From the NCBI RefSeq assembly GCF_002777855.1, contig NZ_MEIK01000035.1:1-64000 (forward strand): a stretch of DNA of 64,000 nucleotides, written 5' to 3'. This stretch comes from Snodgrassella alvi (GTDB taxonomy: Bacteria > Pseudomonadota > Gammaproteobacteria > Burkholderiales > Neisseriaceae). The position numbers and the translations under genes are program-made. The notes beneath the pieces were generated by a model. That model searched no databases, had not been told where the DNA came from, and saw only the letters and a list, made by a program, of their open reading frames with translations. This document shows, one piece after another, positions 28,656 through 39,416 of this stretch (its first letter is position 1; each line of letters begins with the position of its first letter).

Positions 28656-28853
28656 TAATTTAACATAAATAAACAATAAAAGCATTAAGTTTATTGACAA
28701 ACCATCAATCAGTGCTACAACAAAGAAAGCCAGAATGACTATTTCAACCTCAATGAGCACAATTAGAAAGGCAGTCCAGCCCAGAAGATTCGATATTTTT
28801 ATTTAAAACAAATCAGTTTTATTTATCTAAATGAGAATAAAAGAGAACAAATA

Positions 28854-28882
28854 AAAAATCCCTGAACAAATCAGGGATTTTT
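28854..28882. terminator. Terminator after tRNA-Ser
   Basis: Stem AAAAATCCCTGA / TCAGGGATTTTT with an ACAAA loop. It lies just downstream of tRNA-Ser on the minus strand; symmetrical A and T runs allow use in both directions. Confidence 0.9.
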
Positions 28883-28888
28883 CAAAAA

Positions 28889-28981
28889 TGGCGGAGAGTA
28901 AGGGATTCGAACCCTTGATACAGGTTTTGCCCGTATACTCCCTTAGCAGGGGAGCGCCTTCGACCACTCGGCCAACTCTCC
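28889..28981 (-). tRNA. tRNA-Ser(GCU)
   Basis: A 93-nt class II tRNA with long variable arm and encoded CCA. The acceptor begins GGAGAGT and pairs with ACTCTCC, with discriminator G. The anticodon stem-loop CCCTGCTAAGGG gives GCU, reading AGC/AGU serine codons. It has a near-consensus promoter and its own terminator, so it is a single-gene unit. Confidence 0.96.
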
Positions 28982-28995
28982 GTAGAGAAGTGCGA

Positions 28996-29024
28996 ACTAT
29001 ACCCAATCGATGCTTTACTGTCAA
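28996..29024 (-). promoter_or_regulatory. Sigma-70 promoter of tRNA-Ser
   Basis: On the minus strand, -35 TTGACA (29019-29024) and -10 TATAGT (28996-29001) with exactly 17 bp between. The transcript would start a few bases before the tRNA 5' end. Confidence 0.88.
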
Positions 29025-30740
<1,716 letters not shown>

Positions 30741-30773
30741 ACCGGATCTAGGCAAAACCGATAGGCAAATAAG

Positions 30774-31094
30774 ATGAAGTGGGTAACCTGGGTACTGTTA
30801 TTGGCACTAGCCAGTTTGCAATACGACCTGTGGATGGGGCATGGCGGCTGGCAAGACATGTGGAAACTGGAAAAAAGTGTTGTTGCGCAAAATTCCAGTA
30901 ATGAAGCATTGATACAACGCAATCGTGCCCTCACCGCTGAAGTTAAAGATCTTGCTGATGGAAAAGATGCAATCAACGAAATGGCTCGCGATAAGCTAGG
31001 ATATATACAAGGAGGCGAAGTGTTTTACCGCTTTGTACCCTCTGGAACGCTCACAACCATAACTGATACATCAGCCACCATACCTACAAGATGA
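30774..31094 (+). CDS. ftsB: Cell division protein FtsB
   Basis: Bitopic divisome protein that bridges FtsL and FtsQ. The 106-residue protein has a short cytoplasmic start, one transmembrane helix (WVTWVLLLALASLQYDLWMG), then a coiled coil with a NEALIQRNRALTAEVKDL pattern and the family motif EMARDKLGYIQGGEVFYRF. The WGGG-type site in the membrane-proximal region and the spacing after eno match FtsB. The transcript ends at the following terminator. Confidence 0.94.
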   Translation: MKWVTWVLLLALASLQYDLWMGHGGWQDMWKLEKSVVAQNSSNEALIQRNRALTAEVKDLADGKDAINEMARDKLGYIQGGEVFYRFVPSGTLTTITDTSATIPTR

Positions 31095-31115
31095 CATCCC
31101 GATAATTACCCAGAT

Positions 31116-31145
31116 AAACAGCTTTCATTAATGAAAGCTGTTTTT
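31116..31145 (+). terminator. Rho-independent terminator of eno-ftsB
   Basis: Stem AAACAGCTTTCAT with its full complement ATGAAAGCTGTTT, essentially a 28-bp palindrome, followed by a run of T. Confidence 0.92.
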
Positions 31146-31356
31146 ATTCACAGATGTGAAATGTCATTCAATTTGTATAAAATCTAAATTTCATATTACA
31201 AAATTTAGTTGTATACCTACGACAGCTACTGCCCATTTCAGGTCGATATTAAATCATAAAGCGGTAATATAGATAGCCAGTATATTTAACCATCAGTATG
31301 ATGTTATAGACCATAGGCGCACGTTGTACATAAGTAGGGAATAAAAAGGCAGATAA

Positions 31357-31737
31357 ATGATATCTATTCAGAAAACAAGTTACGGTCTCAAAGTAGTATT
31401 ACATAACGACTTCACACTGAAAGACTTCAATCAACTGGAAGAAGCATTATTATCAGCCATTAATCAAAAACTACAGCCTGATTTATTGCTAGATTTGAGC
31501 CAAATGAAAGACTTTACCATCGATATGGCTCTAGAACACTTACGATTTTTACGTCAACATGCACATGACATCGGCCGTACCGCTATCGTTGTTGAAGACA
31601 TATGGATTCGGCTTGGTGCACGTTTTGCCAACTTATTGACATTACAACACCCAAAATACTTTAGTGAAATCGAACCAGCACAAAGATGGCTAGAGCAGAA
31701 TGCTCAAACCACAACTGTTATTGGTAACAATCATTAA
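31357..31737 (+). CDS. SpoIIAA-like (STAS-related) protein
   Basis: A 126-residue cytoplasmic protein with the alternating strand-helix order of the SpoIIAA-like/STAS family: LKVVLHNDFTLKDFNQLEEAL, then PDLLLDLSQMKDF, then a helix and RTAIVVEDIWIRLGARFANLL. Many members of this family lack the phosphorylatable serine of the anti-sigma antagonists, and I see no clear DSSG-type site here. AAAAAGG precedes the ATG by 8 bases. It is a stand-alone gene. The function is unknown. Confidence 0.8.
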   Translation: MISIQKTSYGLKVVLHNDFTLKDFNQLEEALLSAINQKLQPDLLLDLSQMKDFTIDMALEHLRFLRQHAHDIGRTAIVVEDIWIRLGARFANLLTLQHPKYFSEIEPAQRWLEQNAQTTTVIGNNH

Positions 31738-31817
31738 ATGCATCAATTTAAATTGATATATTCTACTTTTACCAAATAAACCTATTCCAAAAATAATAAA
31801 ATTTTTAGCATAATTAA

Positions 31818-32516
31818 TCACAATAGGTTTATCCAATTAGAAATGATCTGAGCAAGTACTTTCGGTTGCTCCAAGGGAATCATATGCCCGCTATCGTTAA
31901 TAACTTTAAGGCTGGCCTGTGGTATAAATTCCTGCAACTCTTGTGCCTCATCCAAAGAGCGCATCTGATCCTGTGCTGCAGCAATAACCAAAGTTGGACA
32001 AGAAATTTTCTGGTCAGTTGGCGTTGCCCGACTGAGCAGTGATTGTCGTTTTAAAACCTCAAACCCCAAACGTTCACTCATACCACGAATACGAGCAATT
32101 AAATCCATATTATTCTGATTATCCGGACGTAAAGTCTGCATAATGGCTTTGTTTCCTAATCCTCGAAAATGTAAATGTTGCTGAATCTCTAATGTATTCA
32201 GCTTAGCCTTATGCTGTTCAGGAGTATCTTCACGTAATGACGATGCAATTAACACCAGAGCGGCAACCCGTTGCGGATATCTAGCAGCTAAAGCCCTTGC
32301 AACAAATCCCCCCAGAGAAAAACCGATCAGTACAAACCGTTTCGGTGCAAAAGCAGCTATATTCTCCGCCATTGTTTCAATATTTTCACCTTTGGCCAAG
32401 GAAGCACAGCATACAGATTGAGAAACAGGTAAATAAGATTTCATCTCATCCCATAATGTTTCATCCAGCATAAAGCCGGGAATACATACCCAGGGTAAAA
32501 AGCTTTGATCGGACAT
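31818..32516 (-). CDS. Alpha/beta hydrolase
   Basis: A 232-residue serine hydrolase of the alpha/beta fold. The nucleophile elbow is GFSLGG (about residue 75), the catalytic His lies in NDSGHMIPLEQP and an acidic residue follows the strand LVIAAAQDQM. The shape resembles the PcaD/MhpC-like small hydrolases, but the substrate cannot be inferred. The ATG at 32516 (MSDQSFLPW) is chosen over a TTG six codons earlier; no good ribosome-binding site is visible for either. Confidence 0.88.
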   Translation of the reverse strand: MSDQSFLPWVCIPGFMLDETLWDEMKSYLPVSQSVCCASLAKGENIETMAENIAAFAPKRFVLIGFSLGGFVARALAARYPQRVAALVLIASSLREDTPEQHKAKLNTLEIQQHLHFRGLGNKAIMQTLRPDNQNNMDLIARIRGMSERLGFEVLKRQSLLSRATPTDQKISCPTLVIAAAQDQMRSLDEAQELQEFIPQASLKVINDSGHMIPLEQPKVLAQIISNWINLL

Positions 32517-33010
32517 TTTATAATTCACTATCAAAAAAATTATTTTTACAAATTAAATATCAGATTAATTTCTACTCTGCCCACTAACGAATCAAAACAG
32601 ATATTTTGTATTCTGCACATAAATAAAAATACAGTAAGCTTAATATATCAGCATTCTATATCAACTGAAGCTAAAGCATTTAAAGCAAAAACAACAAGTC
32701 ATTTTACAATGATAACTATCATTAATTATCTCTATTCCTCTAGCAAGCAGAAATACCTTCACAAATACTCACTTTAGCAAGTAATTAGTATTTTCAACCA
32801 ACGCTATCATCAATCACTGGGCTCTACACAGGCAAAAAATTTCTCAATCACATCCTCTGAATAATAAACATTATGCCATTCTGCATAAATACAATACATA
32901 TAATTATATCTGTACCTTAAACCTCTACATTCACAGCAAAATTGACTTAACACAGCACATATCGCAAAATTAAACAGTCATTAACATTATTAATTGATTG
33001 AGAGGAAATT
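32517..33010. promoter_or_regulatory. Divergent intergenic region with a Fur-like palindrome
   Basis: About 490 bp between the hydrolase and the PEBP gene. It holds AATGATAACTATCATT at 32708-32723, a 14-of-16 palindrome resembling a Fur half-site pair. The rest is AT-rich without a gene. Which of the two flanking genes it would serve is unclear; it is about 190 bp from one start and 290 bp from the other. Confidence 0.35.
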
Positions 33011-33496
33011 ATGACCCAAAATTTTATTTTAACCAGTTCCGAATTTAAAAATGGCGATACCGTTGATTCCTCCTATCAAAGTGACCGAGATAATCAGTCG
33101 CCAGCATTGGCATGGCAGAATGCACCGGCCGGAACCAAAAGTTTTGCAATTCAATGTCATGACCCAGATGCACCAACTGGAGGTGCAGGCTGGTGGCACT
33201 GGATGGTAGTCAATCTTCCTAAAGACGTAACCGAATTACAACGCAATGCCGGAGCAGCAGATGGGCAAAATCTTCCCGTAGGTGCACAGCAACTACGTAA
33301 TGACACAGGAACCTTGGGTTATTCAGGATTCTACCCACCGGAAGGCACGCCACCACATCGTTATATTTTTACCGTTTATGCTTTAGATACCAATAAAATT
33401 GATTTGCCGACGGATGTAACAACCAGCTGTGCAGGTTTTTTAATCAACAGCCATGCTATTGCTCAAGCTTCGATTACAATTTACTACGGTCGATAA
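33011..33496 (+). CDS. YbhB/YbcL family PEBP protein
   Basis: A 161-residue Raf-kinase-inhibitor-like (phosphatidylethanolamine-binding) protein. The ligand-pocket motifs HDPDAPTGGAGWWHWMVVNLP and the downstream GYSGFYPPEGTPPHRYIFTVYAL are intact. Bacterial members are small cytosolic or periplasmic binding proteins of unclear physiological role; no signal peptide is present here. GAGAGGAA precedes the ATG. It ends at a terminator shared with rbfA. Confidence 0.93.
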   Translation: MTQNFILTSSEFKNGDTVDSSYQSDRDNQSPALAWQNAPAGTKSFAIQCHDPDAPTGGAGWWHWMVVNLPKDVTELQRNAGAADGQNLPVGAQQLRNDTGTLGYSGFYPPEGTPPHRYIFTVYALDTNKIDLPTDVTTSCAGFLINSHAIAQASITIYYGR

Positions 33497-33530
33497 TTAA
33501 TTCAATAATATTAATTTATCACCGAATATA

Positions 33531-33565
33531 AAAAAGGTTGGCCTTCAAAGACCAACCTTATATTT
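33531..33565. terminator. Bidirectional terminator between PEBP gene and rbfA
   Basis: Stem AAGGTTGG / CCAACCTT with an inner CTT/AAG pairing, flanked by AAAAA on the left and an AT-rich right side. The T-run is best for the minus-strand rimP-nusA-infB-rbfA transcript. Confidence 0.88.
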
Positions 33566-33576
33566 ATAATTTATCT

Positions 33577-33948
33577 TCAATCTTCTATGGGATTTTCTTT
33601 TGCTACCGTATCTATCAGATGCGAAATACTCATACCCCGTTCAAGAGAATCGTCATAAATAAAAGTCAATTCAGGTGTTCGGAAAAGAGTAATTCGCCGC
33701 GCCAGTTCACTGCGCAAATAGCCTCTAGCATGTTCTAAAGCTTCTTCAGTAACAGCACGTGTAGCATCATCCAGCACCGTATAATAAACAGTAGCGTGGC
33801 TATAATCACGAGTTACTTCAACTTCATTAATTGTAATAAAACCGGCTCTCGGGTCTTTCAGACCCACACGTACCAAATTGGCCAACTCACGCATAATTTG
33901 CTCTTTGACACGATCCTGACGTGCATAACCGCGTTGTGGTTTGCGCAT
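33577..33948 (-). CDS. rbfA: Ribosome-binding factor A
   Basis: Assists maturation of the 30S subunit and its 16S rRNA 5' end. The 123-residue protein starts at the ATG at 33948 (MRKPQRGYARQDRVKEQIMREL), preceded by AAAGGA. The KH-type core carries LVRVGLKDPRAGFITINEVEVTRDYSHATVYY. A longer frame starting near infB has no homology. It is last in the rimP-nusA-infB-rbfA operon. Confidence 0.96.
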   Translation of the reverse strand: MRKPQRGYARQDRVKEQIMRELANLVRVGLKDPRAGFITINEVEVTRDYSHATVYYTVLDDATRAVTEEALEHARGYLRSELARRITLFRTPELTFIYDDSLERGMSISHLIDTVAKENPIED

Positions 33949-33978
33949 AATCAATCCTTTCTGTGAACAGGCAATAAT

Positions 33979-34013
33979 ACAGGCAGCCCAAAATATCCTT
34001 TTAGGCTGCCTGT
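33979..34013 (-). terminator. Hairpin between infB and rbfA
   Basis: Stem ACAGGCAGCC / GGCTGCCTGT with an inner AAAA/TTTT pairing across a TATCC loop. There is no run of T after it on the minus strand, so it is more likely a processing or attenuation site than a full terminator. Its GGCTGCCTG arm resembles some neisserial uptake-sequence dialects. Confidence 0.55.
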
Positions 34014-34028
34014 TACTGCTCATTATCT

Positions 34029-36956
34029 TCAAAGTTTACGGGCAACCTCAACCACTTCAAATGCTTCCAGCTGATCACCTTCCATAATGTCATTATAGTT
34101 TTTCAGCATCAAACCACATTCAAAGCCCTGCCGTACTTCTTTAACGTCGTCTTTGAAACGTTTTAATGAAGCCAGCTCGCCAGTATGAACAACCACATTA
34201 TTACGAATCAAGCGTACATGCGAGTCACGTTTAATTAAACCATCCGTAACCATACAACCAGCAATATTGCCTACTTTAGATACCGTAATAACCTGACGGA
34301 TTTCTACCGTACCGATTACATTTTCTTTCTGCTCAGGTGCCAACATGCCACTCAAAGCAGCTTTCACATCATCAATAGCATCATAGATAATGTTGTAATA
34401 GCGGATTTCAATACCTTCATGCTCAGCCAGCTTGCGTGCAGTAGCATCAGCACGGACATTAAAGCCAATAATCACAGCACCGGATGCAATCGCCAAATTA
34501 ACATCAGATTCGCTTACACCACCTACACCACTATGCAATACATCTACACGTACTTCATCAGTAGATAGTTTACGCAAGCTTCCAGCCAAAGCCTCATACG
34601 AACCCTGTACATCGGCTTTAATGATAATCGGCAGACTTTGTGCCTGATTTTCACCCATGTTATTAAACATGTTTTCCAGTTTGGCTGCCTGTTGCTTGGC
34701 TAGGCGCACATCGCGGTATTTACCCTGACGGAACAATGCAATTTCGCGAGCTCTTTTCTCATCTGCCAGTACGATGAAATCTTCACCTGCATTAGGCACA
34801 TCAGATAATCCCAGAATTTCAACTGGAATAGATGGGCCGGCAGCAGCAATAGTTTTGCCATTTTCATCCACCATAGCACGTACACGACCGAAAGTTGTAC
34901 CGGCCAGCACCACATCGCCTTTGTGCAGAGTACCACTTTGTACCAGCAAAGTTGCCACAGCACCACGACCTTTATCCAGCCGTGATTCAACAACAATACC
35001 TTTAGCAGCAGCATCAACCGGTGCTTTCAGTTCAAGCACATCCGCTTCGAGCAGTACTGCTTCCAGTAAAGCGTCAATATTCGTACCCTGCTTGGCAGAA
35101 ACATCGATGAACTGTACATCACCACCCCATGAATCCGGCACCACTTCATGTGCCGTTAGTTCTTGGCGAATACGTTCCGGATTAGCGCCTTCTTTATCAA
35201 TCTTGTTTACAGCCACAACCAAAGGTACTTTGGCTGCTTTAGCGTGAGCAATCGCTTCTATCGTCTGCGGCATTACACCGTCATCGGCAGCCACAACTAG
35301 AATAACAATATCAGTAGCCTGAGCACCACGAGCACGCATAGCCGTAAATGCTTCATGCCCCGGAGTATCCAAGAAGGTAATCACACCACGAGGCGTTTCA
35401 ACATGATAAGCACCGATGTGCTGAGTAATACCACCGGCCTCACCCTGTACCACACGGGCACGGCGAATATAATCCAATAAAGAAGTTTTACCATGGTCTA
35501 CGTGACCCATTACTGTCACCACCGGTGGACGTGGTAATGCTTCAGCTTCAGTAACAGTCGTATCCTCATCCAGAAATGCTTCAGGATCATCTGCTGCCGC
35601 AGCCTTACCGATATGACCCATTTCTTCTACCACAATCAGGGCGGTTTCCTGATCCAATGACTGATTAATGGTCACCATCATGCCCATCTTCATCAGGGTC
35701 TTAATCACTTCAGCTGCTTTAACGGCCATTTTATGAGCCAGCTCTGCCGCCGTGATGGTTTCCGGTACCAGCACTTCATGTACTACCGGTTCTGTAGGTG
35801 CTTGGAATGCATGCTGGTTCGGCTCTAGTTTAAGCTGTTTCTTACCACCTTTTTTACCACCACGTCTACGGCTGTCCTCGCCATTACCCATATCTGTTCC
35901 GCGACGGTTTTTACCTCCGCGAGTAGATTTATTTTTAGGCATATCATCTTCACGCTGATGACGTTGCTCATCTTTTTTGCGCCGTGAACCTGAATCATTC
36001 CCGCTATCCGCAGCTTTGACAGAAGCGCTGCTAACCGATTTCTTCTCAGTCGGTTTGGCTGAACGTACTTCTGCTGATTTCTGCTCGCTGGCGGCTTTGC
36101 TTTGTTCCATAGCTTGTTGCTTGGCCGCTTCTCGGCGCGCCTGACGCTCTTGCTTCTGTTTCAGCAGCATTTCACGCTGTTCTCGTAAAGCCTCTGCTCG
36201 ACGTGCTTCTTCATCGCGTTGAGCTTGCTCTTCCGGACTAATAATCGGTTTGGCTGCTTCGGCCACCAAAGCAGCCAAATCCACTTTCTTCGCATTATTA
36301 CGATTACGATTGCGTTTGGATTTGTGCTGCTCATTTTTATCTGCTGCTTTTTTATCAGCAGAAACTTCTGCCTTAGGAGCTACCACTTCAACCTGCTGTT
36401 GTTTAACTTCTTGTTGTTTCACTTCCTGTTTTACCACTTCTGTCTGCACAGCCTCCACTTTAGGTTTTGGTTCGGTTTTACTGGCCGTGGCTGCTGCTTT
36501 CAAACGCGCCGCCTCTGCAGCTGCGGCAGCTGCAGATTCTTCTCTGCGTTTGGCTTCAGCCTGCTCCTCAGCGGCTTTTTTCGCCTGTAGCTCAGCTTCA
36601 GTATCTACCTTAACTGGTTCTGATTCATGTTTTACAGGTGCCTGCTTTTCTTCAGACAAACTGACCTGCTGTTCTTCAGGTGGCACTACAATACGGCGAC
36701 GACGACGGGTTTCAACCTGTACCCCACCTACCGTACTCTTTTCGGCCTGCTTCTTACGATTCAGTGTGATGGTACCGGCAGACTGACTACCATTAGACTG
36801 CTTTAAATAAACCAGCAACTGTTTCTTATCTTCAGCAGTCAGTTTATCTGATGCTGTCTGTTTGTGTACTCCTGCTTCGGCCAGCTGTGTCAACAGTCTA
36901 GTAGTAGACATATGTAGCTCCGAGGCAAATTGTTCTACAGTTATTTGATTACTCAT
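34029..36956 (-). CDS. infB: Translation initiation factor IF-2
   Basis: GTPase that places initiator tRNA on the 30S subunit. The 975-residue protein starts at the ATG at 36956 ([14 protein letters not shown]). The N-terminal IF2-N domain is followed by a long, low-complexity Ala/Glu/Lys/Gln-rich linker (about 60-380). The G domain has G1 [17 protein letters not shown]3 DTPGHEAF and G4 NKIDK; domains II-IV end with the C-terminal tRNA-binding part. Its start lies 11 bp from the nusA stop. Confidence 0.97.
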   Translation of the reverse strand: MSNQITVEQFASELHMSTTRLLTQLAEAGVHKQTASDKLTAEDKKQLLVYLKQSNGSQSAGTITLNRKKQAEKSTVGGVQVETRRRRRIVVPPEEQQVSLSEEKQAPVKHESEPVKVDTEAELQAKKAAEEQAEAKRREESAAAAAAEAARLKAAATASKTEPKPKVEAVQTEVVKQEVKQQEVKQQQVEVVAPKAEVSADKKAADKNEQHKSKRNRNRNNAKKVDLAALVAEAAKPIISPEEQAQRDEEARRAEALREQREMLLKQKQERQARREAAKQQAMEQSKAASEQKSAEVRSAKPTEKKSVSSASVKAADSGNDSGSRRKKDEQRHQREDDMPKNKSTRGGKNRRGTDMGNGEDSRRRGGKKGGKKQLKLEPNQHAFQAPTEPVVHEVLVPETITAAELAHKMAVKAAEVIKTLMKMGMMVTINQSLDQETALIVVEEMGHIGKAAAADDPEAFLDEDTTVTEAEALPRPPVVTVMGHVDHGKTSLLDYIRRARVVQGEAGGITQHIGAYHVETPRGVITFLDTPGHEAFTAMRARGAQATDIVILVVAADDGVMPQTIEAIAHAKAAKVPLVVAVNKIDKEGANPERIRQELTAHEVVPDSWGGDVQFIDVSAKQGTNIDALLEAVLLEADVLELKAPVDAAAKGIVVESRLDKGRGAVATLLVQSGTLHKGDVVLAGTTFGRVRAMVDENGKTIAAAGPSIPVEILGLSDVPNAGEDFIVLADEKRAREIALFRQGKYRDVRLAKQQAAKLENMFNNMGENQAQSLPIIIKADVQGSYEALAGSLRKLSTDEVRVDVLHSGVGGVSESDVNLAIASGAVIIGFNVRADATARKLAEHEGIEIRYYNIIYDAIDDVKAALSGMLAPEQKENVIGTVEIRQVITVSKVGNIAGCMVTDGLIKRDSHVRLIRNNVVVHTGELASLKRFKDDVKEVRQGFECGLMLKNYNDIMEGDQLEAFEVVEVARKL

Positions 36957-36966
36957 TCGCGTACCC

Positions 36967-38454
36967 TCATATTTCGTCAAACCAGTGGGCGCGTGCAGCC
37001 ATCACCACTTTCTTGGCGGTTTCCTCATCAATGCCAGTAATTTCAATCAGTTCGTCAACTGATAGCTCAGCCAGATCATCACGGGTTTTAATTCCCTCAT
37101 TAGCCAAATCATGCAGCATCTCCTGATCGACACCTTCAAGATTTTTCAGGTCTTCATCCATGCGTTCCAGCTGCTCTTCAGAGGCAATGGCCAGAGTCAG
37201 AATCGCATCACGAGCACGGTTACGCAACTCTTCAACTGTGCTTTCATCAAAACCTTCAATTTCCAGCATTTCCTGAACAGGCACGTAAGCCACTTCTTCC
37301 AGACTAGTAAATCCTTCTTGAACTAGCACTTCGGCCACATTTTCATCAACACCAAGATTGTTTATAAAGAGTTCACGTATAGCCTTATCTTCGGCTTCGT
37401 GGCGTTCCTGCGCCTCTTCCACAGTCATAATATTCAATTGCCAGCCAGTCAGTTCTGCGGCAAGGCGTACATTTTGACCACCACGACCAATCGCCAGTGC
37501 CAACTGGTCTTCAGCTACAATCACATCTACAGAATGGTGATCTTCATCAATCAGAATGCGCGTAACCTCAGCTGGGCTTAATGCATTAATCACAAATTGA
37601 GCGGTTTCAGGTGACCACAACACCACATCTATACGTTCACCAGCTAGCTCCTCAGTAACCGCATTCACACGAGAACCACGAACACCGATACAGGTGCCTT
37701 GCGGATCAATGCGGGCATCATTTGATTTCACCGCTATTTTGGCGCGTAAGCCAGGATCACGAGTGACTTCTTTAATTTCTAGCAGACCGTCCTCAATTTC
37801 GGGCACTTCCATTTCAAACAGTTTCAGCAAAAATTCACGCGAAATACGAGTCAGGATAACCTGATTGCGATTGCCGATCTGGTCGACACGTAAAAACAGA
37901 GCTCTTACACGGTCTCCATTTCGAAAATTTTCCCGAGGAATCATCTGATCACGCGGCAGCAATGCTTCCAATCGTCCGATTTCCACAATAGCACCATGCC
38001 GTTCCATACGTTTAATCGTACCAAGAACCAGATTATCTTTGCGTTGTAAGAATTCATTTAAAATCTGTTCGCGTTCTGCATCACGAATGCGCTGCAGAAT
38101 AACCTGCTTAGCAGTCTGTGCACCAATCCGGCCAAATTCAACATTCTCAATTGGCTCTTCATAATATTCACCAATTTGCAGCGTAGTATCCGGAATTTCT
38201 TCCTGTATTTCTTCAATCGTTTTCTGAATATCCGGATACGTATAGTCCTCATCCGCCACAATCAGCCAGCGGCGAAAACTGCGGTAATCGCCAGTATTGC
38301 GATCAATCACTACCCGCACATCCATATTTTCACGCTCAGTTTTTTTCTTAGCTGCACTGGCCAGAGCAAACTCCAGTGCACTAAATACTACTTCTGTATC
38401 AACGTTTTTCTCACTTGCCAAAGCTTCGGCCAGTAGTAAAATTTCACGACTCAT
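36967..38454 (-). CDS. nusA: Transcription termination/antitermination protein NusA
   Basis: RNA polymerase-associated factor for pausing, termination and antitermination. The 495-residue protein has the full proteobacterial layout: N-terminal polymerase-binding domain (1-125), S1 domain (about 135-200, [17 protein letters not shown]), two KH domains (about 230-345, [13 protein letters not shown] and [18 protein letters not shown]), and two C-terminal acidic helix-hairpin-helix repeats (about 365-490). GGAGAATTAA precedes the ATG. It lies between rimP and infB. Confidence 0.98.
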   Translation of the reverse strand: MSREILLLAEALASEKNVDTEVVFSALEFALASAAKKKTERENMDVRVVIDRNTGDYRSFRRWLIVADEDYTYPDIQKTIEEIQEEIPDTTLQIGEYYEEPIENVEFGRIGAQTAKQVILQRIRDAEREQILNEFLQRKDNLVLGTIKRMERHGAIVEIGRLEALLPRDQMIPRENFRNGDRVRALFLRVDQIGNRNQVILTRISREFLLKLFEMEVPEIEDGLLEIKEVTRDPGLRAKIAVKSNDARIDPQGTCIGVRGSRVNAVTEELAGERIDVVLWSPETAQFVINALSPAEVTRILIDEDHHSVDVIVAEDQLALAIGRGGQNVRLAAELTGWQLNIMTVEEAQERHEAEDKAIRELFINNLGVDENVAEVLVQEGFTSLEEVAYVPVQEMLEIEGFDESTVEELRNRARDAILTLAIASEEQLERMDEDLKNLEGVDQEMLHDLANEGIKTRDDLAELSVDELIEITGIDEETAKKVVMAARAHWFDEI

Positions 38455-38501
38455 TTAATTCTCCTTGCAAGCCTGCGCTTACAACAATATGAAAATTTAA
38501 T

Positions 38502-38984
38502 TTAAAAATCAAACTCTGGCTTTAAACGTGCTTTGTCAACATTCTGCCATTCAATACATACCGTTTTACCGGCTGCAACCGCTGCACGTTTGGCCCTGCG
38601 TATTTCATTCGCCTCTTCCAGCGTAATACTAATCAAACCATTATCATCAATACCATTGATGCGACCGATAAAATTTTTCTGGCCATCAATCGGCAAACGG
38701 GTTTTAATCTTAGCCAGTTGTCCTGCAAAACGTGCAAAATCAGCAGGCTTAGTCAGCGGACGATCCAAACCAGGACTGGAAATTTCCAGACGCTGATAAT
38801 CAACATCTTCTACCGCCAATACACGACTTAAGTGGTTGCTAACAGCTACACAATCATCCAGAGAAATGCCGCCTTCAGCTTTATCAATAAAGACCCGTAA
38901 ATCTCCTTGCGAAGTCAGCTCATAATTCACCAACTCATAGCCCAGACCTGGCAAAGTTTTTTCCAAAATGCCCTGAATATCCAT
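38502..38984 (-). CDS. rimP: Ribosome maturation factor RimP
   Basis: Helps maturation of the 30S subunit. The 160-residue protein starts at the ATG at 38984 ([19 protein letters not shown]), after GGAGCA. The N-terminal alpha/beta domain has the [16 protein letters not shown] and [16 protein letters not shown] signatures; the C-terminal part is an SH3-like barrel. It is the first gene of the rimP-nusA-infB-rbfA operon. Confidence 0.96.
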   Translation of the reverse strand: MDIQGILEKTLPGLGYELVNYELTSQGDLRVFIDKAEGGISLDDCVAVSNHLSRVLAVEDVDYQRLEISSPGLDRPLTKPADFARFAGQLAKIKTRLPIDGQKNFIGRINGIDDNGLISITLEEANEIRRAKRAAVAAGKTVCIEWQNVDKARLKPEFDF

Positions 38985-39416
38985 CTGTGCTCCGTAAAAA
39001 CAAAAAAATGGCCTCAGGGCCATTTCTCAATAATTCGAAAAATTTCTTTATTTTAACTCATTGTTGAAAAAAAAGAAACCACCTGCCATTATTTTGATTG
39101 CCCATATAATGCGATAAAACTAGACATATCAATCAATTGTATCGGTTCTTATATTCTTATAACTTCTTAAAAGTCCGATCATAAAAAATTTTTAGCTTAA
39201 CCCTTGGTTTTATTACAACAATACTTGCCACTACCTTAACTTAAACTGGCTGAAACCTGCATATTTACCAAAAATAAGCACTCATTTCACATCAAGAGCA
39301 CACATCAAGGTCTAATAAACAAAAAAATCTATAAAAACCCAGTCTTAAGGGATTGGCTAAACCCCATGTTAAGACTAAACTGCTCCCCCTGTTAAACACA
39401 TCAATAGGGTAAATAA
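38985..39416. promoter_or_regulatory. Divergent region between rimP and kup
   Basis: About 430 bp, AT-rich, without a gene. Near the right end an inverted repeat AGTCTTAA (39341-39348) and TTAAGACT (39369-39376), with additional GGG/CCC pairing inside, lies about 40 bp before kup; it could fold in the kup leader. No classical riboswitch was recognised. Confidence 0.4.

Noticed and set aside
36250-36786. Long Ser/Ala/Cys-rich frame antisense to infB
   Set aside because: It is a shadow of the low-complexity Ala/Glu/Lys linker of IF-2.
38985-39416. Riboswitch upstream of kup
   Set aside because: No known riboswitch core was recognised; only a short inverted repeat is present.
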